This document shows, in pieces, positions 31,289 through 33,703 of a DNA stretch of 33,703 nucleotides. Location: contig JAFMFM010000017.1 of assembly GCA_017856115.1 (NCBI GenBank), positions 1 to 33,703 on the forward strand. The letters are read 5' to 3'. The notes beneath the pieces are model-generated. The model did not search any database. It was not told where the DNA came from and worked only from the letters and a program-made list of their open reading frames with translations. A program made the position numbers and the translations under genes. This DNA comes from Actinomycetota bacterium. GTDB lineage: Bacteria > Actinomycetota > Acidimicrobiia > Acidimicrobiales > Ilumatobacteraceae. Position 1 is the first letter of the stretch, and the number at the start of each line of letters is the position of its first letter.

Positions 31289-32478
31289 TCGACGATCATC
31301 GCCATGCCTTGGCCACCGCCAACACACATGGTTTCCAGACCGTAGCGCTTGTCGCGATGTTGCAACCCATTGATGAGTGTGGTCATGATGCGCGCACCGG
31401 TCATACCGAACGGGTGACCGAGCGCGATGGCACCGCCGTGCACGTTGAGTTTTTCCATCGGGATACCGATGTGCTTGGCCGAGGGAATCACCTGGGCAGC
31501 GAAGGCTTCGTTGATTTCGAAGAGATCGATTTGATCCGCGGTCATGCCGGCACGCTTCAACGCTTGGCGTGACGCCTCGATGGGTCCGAGCCCCATGATC
31601 TCGGGGTTCAATCCCGATACACCGGACGCAACGATTCGTGCCAGTGGCGTCAGCCCGAGTTTCTTTGCCTTGGAGTCGCTCATCACAAGCACGGCAGCGG
31701 CACCGTCGTTCAGCGGACAGGCGTTTCCTGCAGTGATCTGGCCGTCGGGGCGGAACGCCGGCTTCAAACCAGCCAGTGCCTCCACGGTGGTGCCGGCGCG
31801 CGGACCGTCGTCCTTGCTGATGACGCGACCGTCAGGAAGCGTGAGCGGGGTGATCTCGCGACTGAAGAATCCGTTGTCGATGTTTTCGCAGGCTCGCTGC
31901 TGCGAGCGTGCGGCGAATTCGTCCATCTCCTGACGCGTGACTCCCTCGATCTCACGAACGTTCTCGGCCGTTTGACCCATCGCGATGTACATGTCGGAGA
32001 TGCCCTGCGGTGGAGTCCAGGTTGGCTGACCACCGGCCGCACGCGCCTTGGTGCGCTCGCCAGGTGTCTTGAAGATGGGATTCGGCGCGGTATCGCTGGC
32101 GCCGCTTGCATAACGACTTACGGTCTCGACACCCGCCGCAATGAAGCAGTCGCCTTCGCCCGCCTTGATGGCGTGGGCCGCCATGCGAATGGTCTGCAGG
32201 CTCGATGAGCAGTAGCGGTTGACGGTAACGCCGGGGACCTCGTCCAACCCCGCGAGCATGGCCACCACGCGCGCGATGTTGAATCCGCCTTCTCCGGCTG
32301 GCTGACCGCATCCCATGATGAGATCTTCGACATCGCTCGGCTGTACTTGCGGAACCTTTGCCATGAGTGCCCGAACGATTTGTGCGCTCATGTCATCGGG
32401 TCGGAGATCAACCAGCGATCCCTTGTTGGCGCGACCAATGGGGCTGCGGGCGGTTGCGACGATGACTGCTTCGGTCAT
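31276..32478 (-). CDS. Acetyl-CoA C-acyltransferase (thiolase)
   Basis: A 400-residue thiolase. It would cleave 3-ketoacyl-CoA to acetyl-CoA and a shortened acyl-CoA, or condense two acetyl-CoA. The nucleophile is C90 in VNRYCSSSLQTI; catalytic NEAFA lies near residue 325, the GHP motif in HGGAIALGHPFGMTGAR near residue 356, and the second cysteine in MCVGGGQGMAMIVE near residue 386. Length fits FadA/AtoB. ATG 32478 (MTEAVIVATARSPIG) has AAAGGATC upstream. A longer open frame upstream lacks this support. It is divergent from the P450 with 41 bases between starts, suggesting common control. With the P450 and acyl-CoA ligase it may serve fatty-acid or steroid catabolism (inference). Confidence 0.95.
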   Translation of the reverse strand: MTEAVIVATARSPIGRANKGSLVDLRPDDMSAQIVRALMAKVPQVQPSDVEDLIMGCGQPAGEGGFNIARVVAMLAGLDEVPGVTVNRYCSSSLQTIRMAAHAIKAGEGDCFIAAGVETVSRYASGASDTAPNPIFKTPGERTKARAAGGQPTWTPPQGISDMYIAMGQTAENVREIEGVTRQEMDEFAARSQQRACENIDNGFFSREITPLTLPDGRVISKDDGPRAGTTVEALAGLKPAFRPDGQITAGNACPLNDGAAAVLVMSDSKAKKLGLTPLARIVASGVSGLNPEIMGLGPIEASRQALKRAGMTADQIDLFEINEAFAAQVIPSAKHIGIPMEKLNVHGGAIALGHPFGMTGARIMTTLINGLQHRDKRYGLETMCVGGGQGMAMIVERLS

Positions 32479-32507
32479 GATGTGATCCTTTCGAACTCGT
32501 GCCACGG

Positions 32508-32513
32508 TACCAT
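32508..32513 (+). promoter_or_regulatory. -10 box (TACCAT) of the P450 gene
   Basis: TACCAT lies exactly six bases before ATG 32520 with no Shine-Dalgarno sequence. It sits within the 41-base gap to the divergent thiolase. Confidence 0.5.
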
Positions 32514-32519
32514 TCGGAC

Positions 32520-33703
32520 ATGCAGTTGACCCCGTTGGACGTGGATTCCATCGATCTCTCCGATCCCGACTTCTGGGTCGCCCCACGCGAGCATCGCGAG
32601 TCGGCGTTCTGGTCGCTGCGCCGCGAAGCCCCCATCAAGTTCTTTGCAGAAATGCCATTGGTCAATTTTCCGGCCGGTCCCGGCTACTACGCACTCACCA
32701 AACACGAGGACATCTGGTCGGTGAGTCGCAACCCCGAGTTGTGGTGCAGCGGACAGGGATCCAACATCACCACGTTGACCCCGGAGTTGAACGAATTCTT
32801 CGGCTCGATGATCAACATGGACGATCCCAAACACTTCCGCCTGCGCTCGATCGTCTCCAAGGGCTTCACTCCGAAGGAGATTGCGCGGGTCGAGGAATAC
32901 GTGAAGGACAAGGCCCGAACCCTCGTCGACGAGGTGATCGAGCAACACAGCGATGACGAATTCGACTTCGTCGAGGCACTGGCCGCACCGTTTCCGCTCG
33001 AAATCATCTGCGACATGATGGGAATTCCGCGCACCGACGCCAAGCAGATTCTCGACTGGACCAACGTGATTCTCGGCGCCGGGGACCCGGACTTCGGCGG
33101 GACGCTCGAGAACCTCATGAAAGTGGCACTCGAGATTTTTTCGTACGCCCAGCAGCTCGGCGAGTCCCGCTTGAAGAATCCCACCGACGACCTCACGTCG
33201 GTGATGATGCACGCCGAGGTCGACGGTCAGCGCATGACCAGTCAGGAATTCGGCAGTTTCTTCATTCTTTTGGTGGTTGCCGGTAACGAAACCACCCGCA
33301 ATGCCATCAGCCACGGAATGCTGGAACTCACGCGACGACCCGACCAGCAGCGAATCTGGTTCAACGACTTCGAGAAGCACACTCGCACGGCGGTGGAAGA
33401 AATCGTGCGGTGGGCCTCACCCGTGATCCACTTCCGCCGTACCGCAACCCGGGACACCGAATTGCGTGGCATCCCGATGCCTGCCGGAACCAAGGTGGTG
33501 ATGTGGTACAACTCGGGCAACCGGGACGAGGATCTGTTTGCCGATCCCTATCGCTTTGACGTCACTCGACAAATACAGCCGGCACAGATCGGCTTTGGCG
33601 CGGGCGGACCGCACTTCTGTCTCGGCGCCAATCTCGCACGGCGTGAGATTGCAGTGATGTTCGACGAAATCCGACGACGATTGCCCTACTTACGAATCAC
33701 CGG
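32520..33703 (+). CDS. Cytochrome P450, CYP125/CYP142-like (3' end cut by window)
   Basis: About 394 residues are visible; the frame runs off the right edge and probably lacks only the last few residues. The I-helix motif is VVAGNETTRN (normally AGxxT), the ExxR motif is EEIVRW, PVIHFRRTATRDTEL follows, and the haem-binding loop is FGAGGPHFCLGANLARREI with its cysteine ligand. The MDDPKHFRLRSIVSKGFTP segment is the C-helix haem contact. The I-helix and haem-loop wording resembles the steroid C26/27-hydroxylase group CYP125/142 of actinobacteria; substrate is inferred only. No membrane anchor. ATG 32520 is supported by TACCAT six bases upstream. It is divergent from the thiolase gene. Confidence 0.93.
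   Translation, partial: MQLTPLDVDSIDLSDPDFWVAPREHRESAFWSLRREAPIKFFAEMPLVNFPAGPGYYALTKHEDIWSVSRNPELWCSGQGSNITTLTPELNEFFGSMINMDDPKHFRLRSIVSKGFTPKEIARVEEYVKDKARTLVDEVIEQHSDDEFDFVEALAAPFPLEIICDMMGIPRTDAKQILDWTNVILGAGDPDFGGTLENLMKVALEIFSYAQQLGESRLKNPTDDLTSVMMHAEVDGQRMTSQEFGSFFILLVVAGNETTRNAISHGMLELTRRPDQQRIWFNDFEKHTRTAVEEIVRWASPVIHFRRTATRDTELRGIPMPAGTKVVMWYNSGNRDEDLFADPYRFDVTRQIQPAQIGFGAGGPHFCLGANLARREIAVMFDEIRRRLPYLRIT

Noticed and set aside
32475-33380. A 301-codon minus-strand frame opposite the P450.
   Set aside because: The plus strand has AGNETTRN, EEIVRW and the haem loop; the antisense frame shows no domain.

Overview
The window looks like chromosomal core DNA from a free-living actinobacterium, most probably of the class Acidimicrobiia (inference). 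The clues are the moderately high GC, F420 biosynthesis (fbiC) next to an F420-type LLM oxidoreductase, a class II DAHP synthase, a leucyl-tRNA synthetase carrying the actinobacterial KMGKS form of the KMSKS loop, a CYP125-like P450, threonine-rich linkers in an exported lipoprotein, and many GTG starts without a Shine-Dalgarno sequence. No transposase, integrase, phage gene or CRISPR array is visible. Coding density is very high; no gene-free stretch exceeds about 250 bases.

Layout. 1-6.4 kb holds mixed metabolism and envelope genes: a coiled-coil membrane protein, an acyl-CoA ligase, a DedA/VTT-like membrane protein, a 56-residue zinc-ribbon gene coupled to a YbjN-like gene, thiol peroxidase (tpx), a histidine phosphatase, an APH-type kinase and a pentapeptide-repeat lipoprotein. 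6.4-17.6 kb holds an MscS channel and then, on the minus strand, the remains of the familiar rbfA-truB-ribF-rpsO-pnp-dapB series. It is split by a plus-strand block of riboflavin synthase (ribE), a chorismate mutase fused to an HPPD-like VOC domain, and fbiC. 17.6-25.4 kb holds leuS (divergent from rbfA), the LLM oxidoreductase, a SET-domain protein, a metallophosphoesterase, a secreted HExxH protease and a PatB/MalY-type C-S lyase. 25.5-31.3 kb holds tRNA-Ala(GGC), the operon nadD / LytR_C protein / rsfS, a short sigma factor, DAHP synthase and a serine hydrolase. 31.3 kb to the end holds a thiolase and a divergent cytochrome P450 cut by the window edge.

How the genes fit together. ribE, ribF and fbiC all concern flavin or deazaflavin cofactors, and FbiC uses a riboflavin precursor plus tyrosine. 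DAHP synthase and chorismate mutase lie on the route to tyrosine, and the LLM enzyme would use the finished F420. rbfA, truB, rpsO, pnp, rsfS, leuS and tRNA-Ala serve translation and RNA turnover. The acyl-CoA ligase, thiolase and P450 fit fatty-acid or steroid catabolism.

The strongest window-wide signal is regulatory. About fifteen genes have a TANNNT-like -10 hexamer ending about 6-9 bases before the start codon and no Shine-Dalgarno sequence, so they are probably leaderless. About ten others have a clear Shine-Dalgarno sequence and always start with ATG. The most unusual single gene is the chorismate mutase-VOC fusion.
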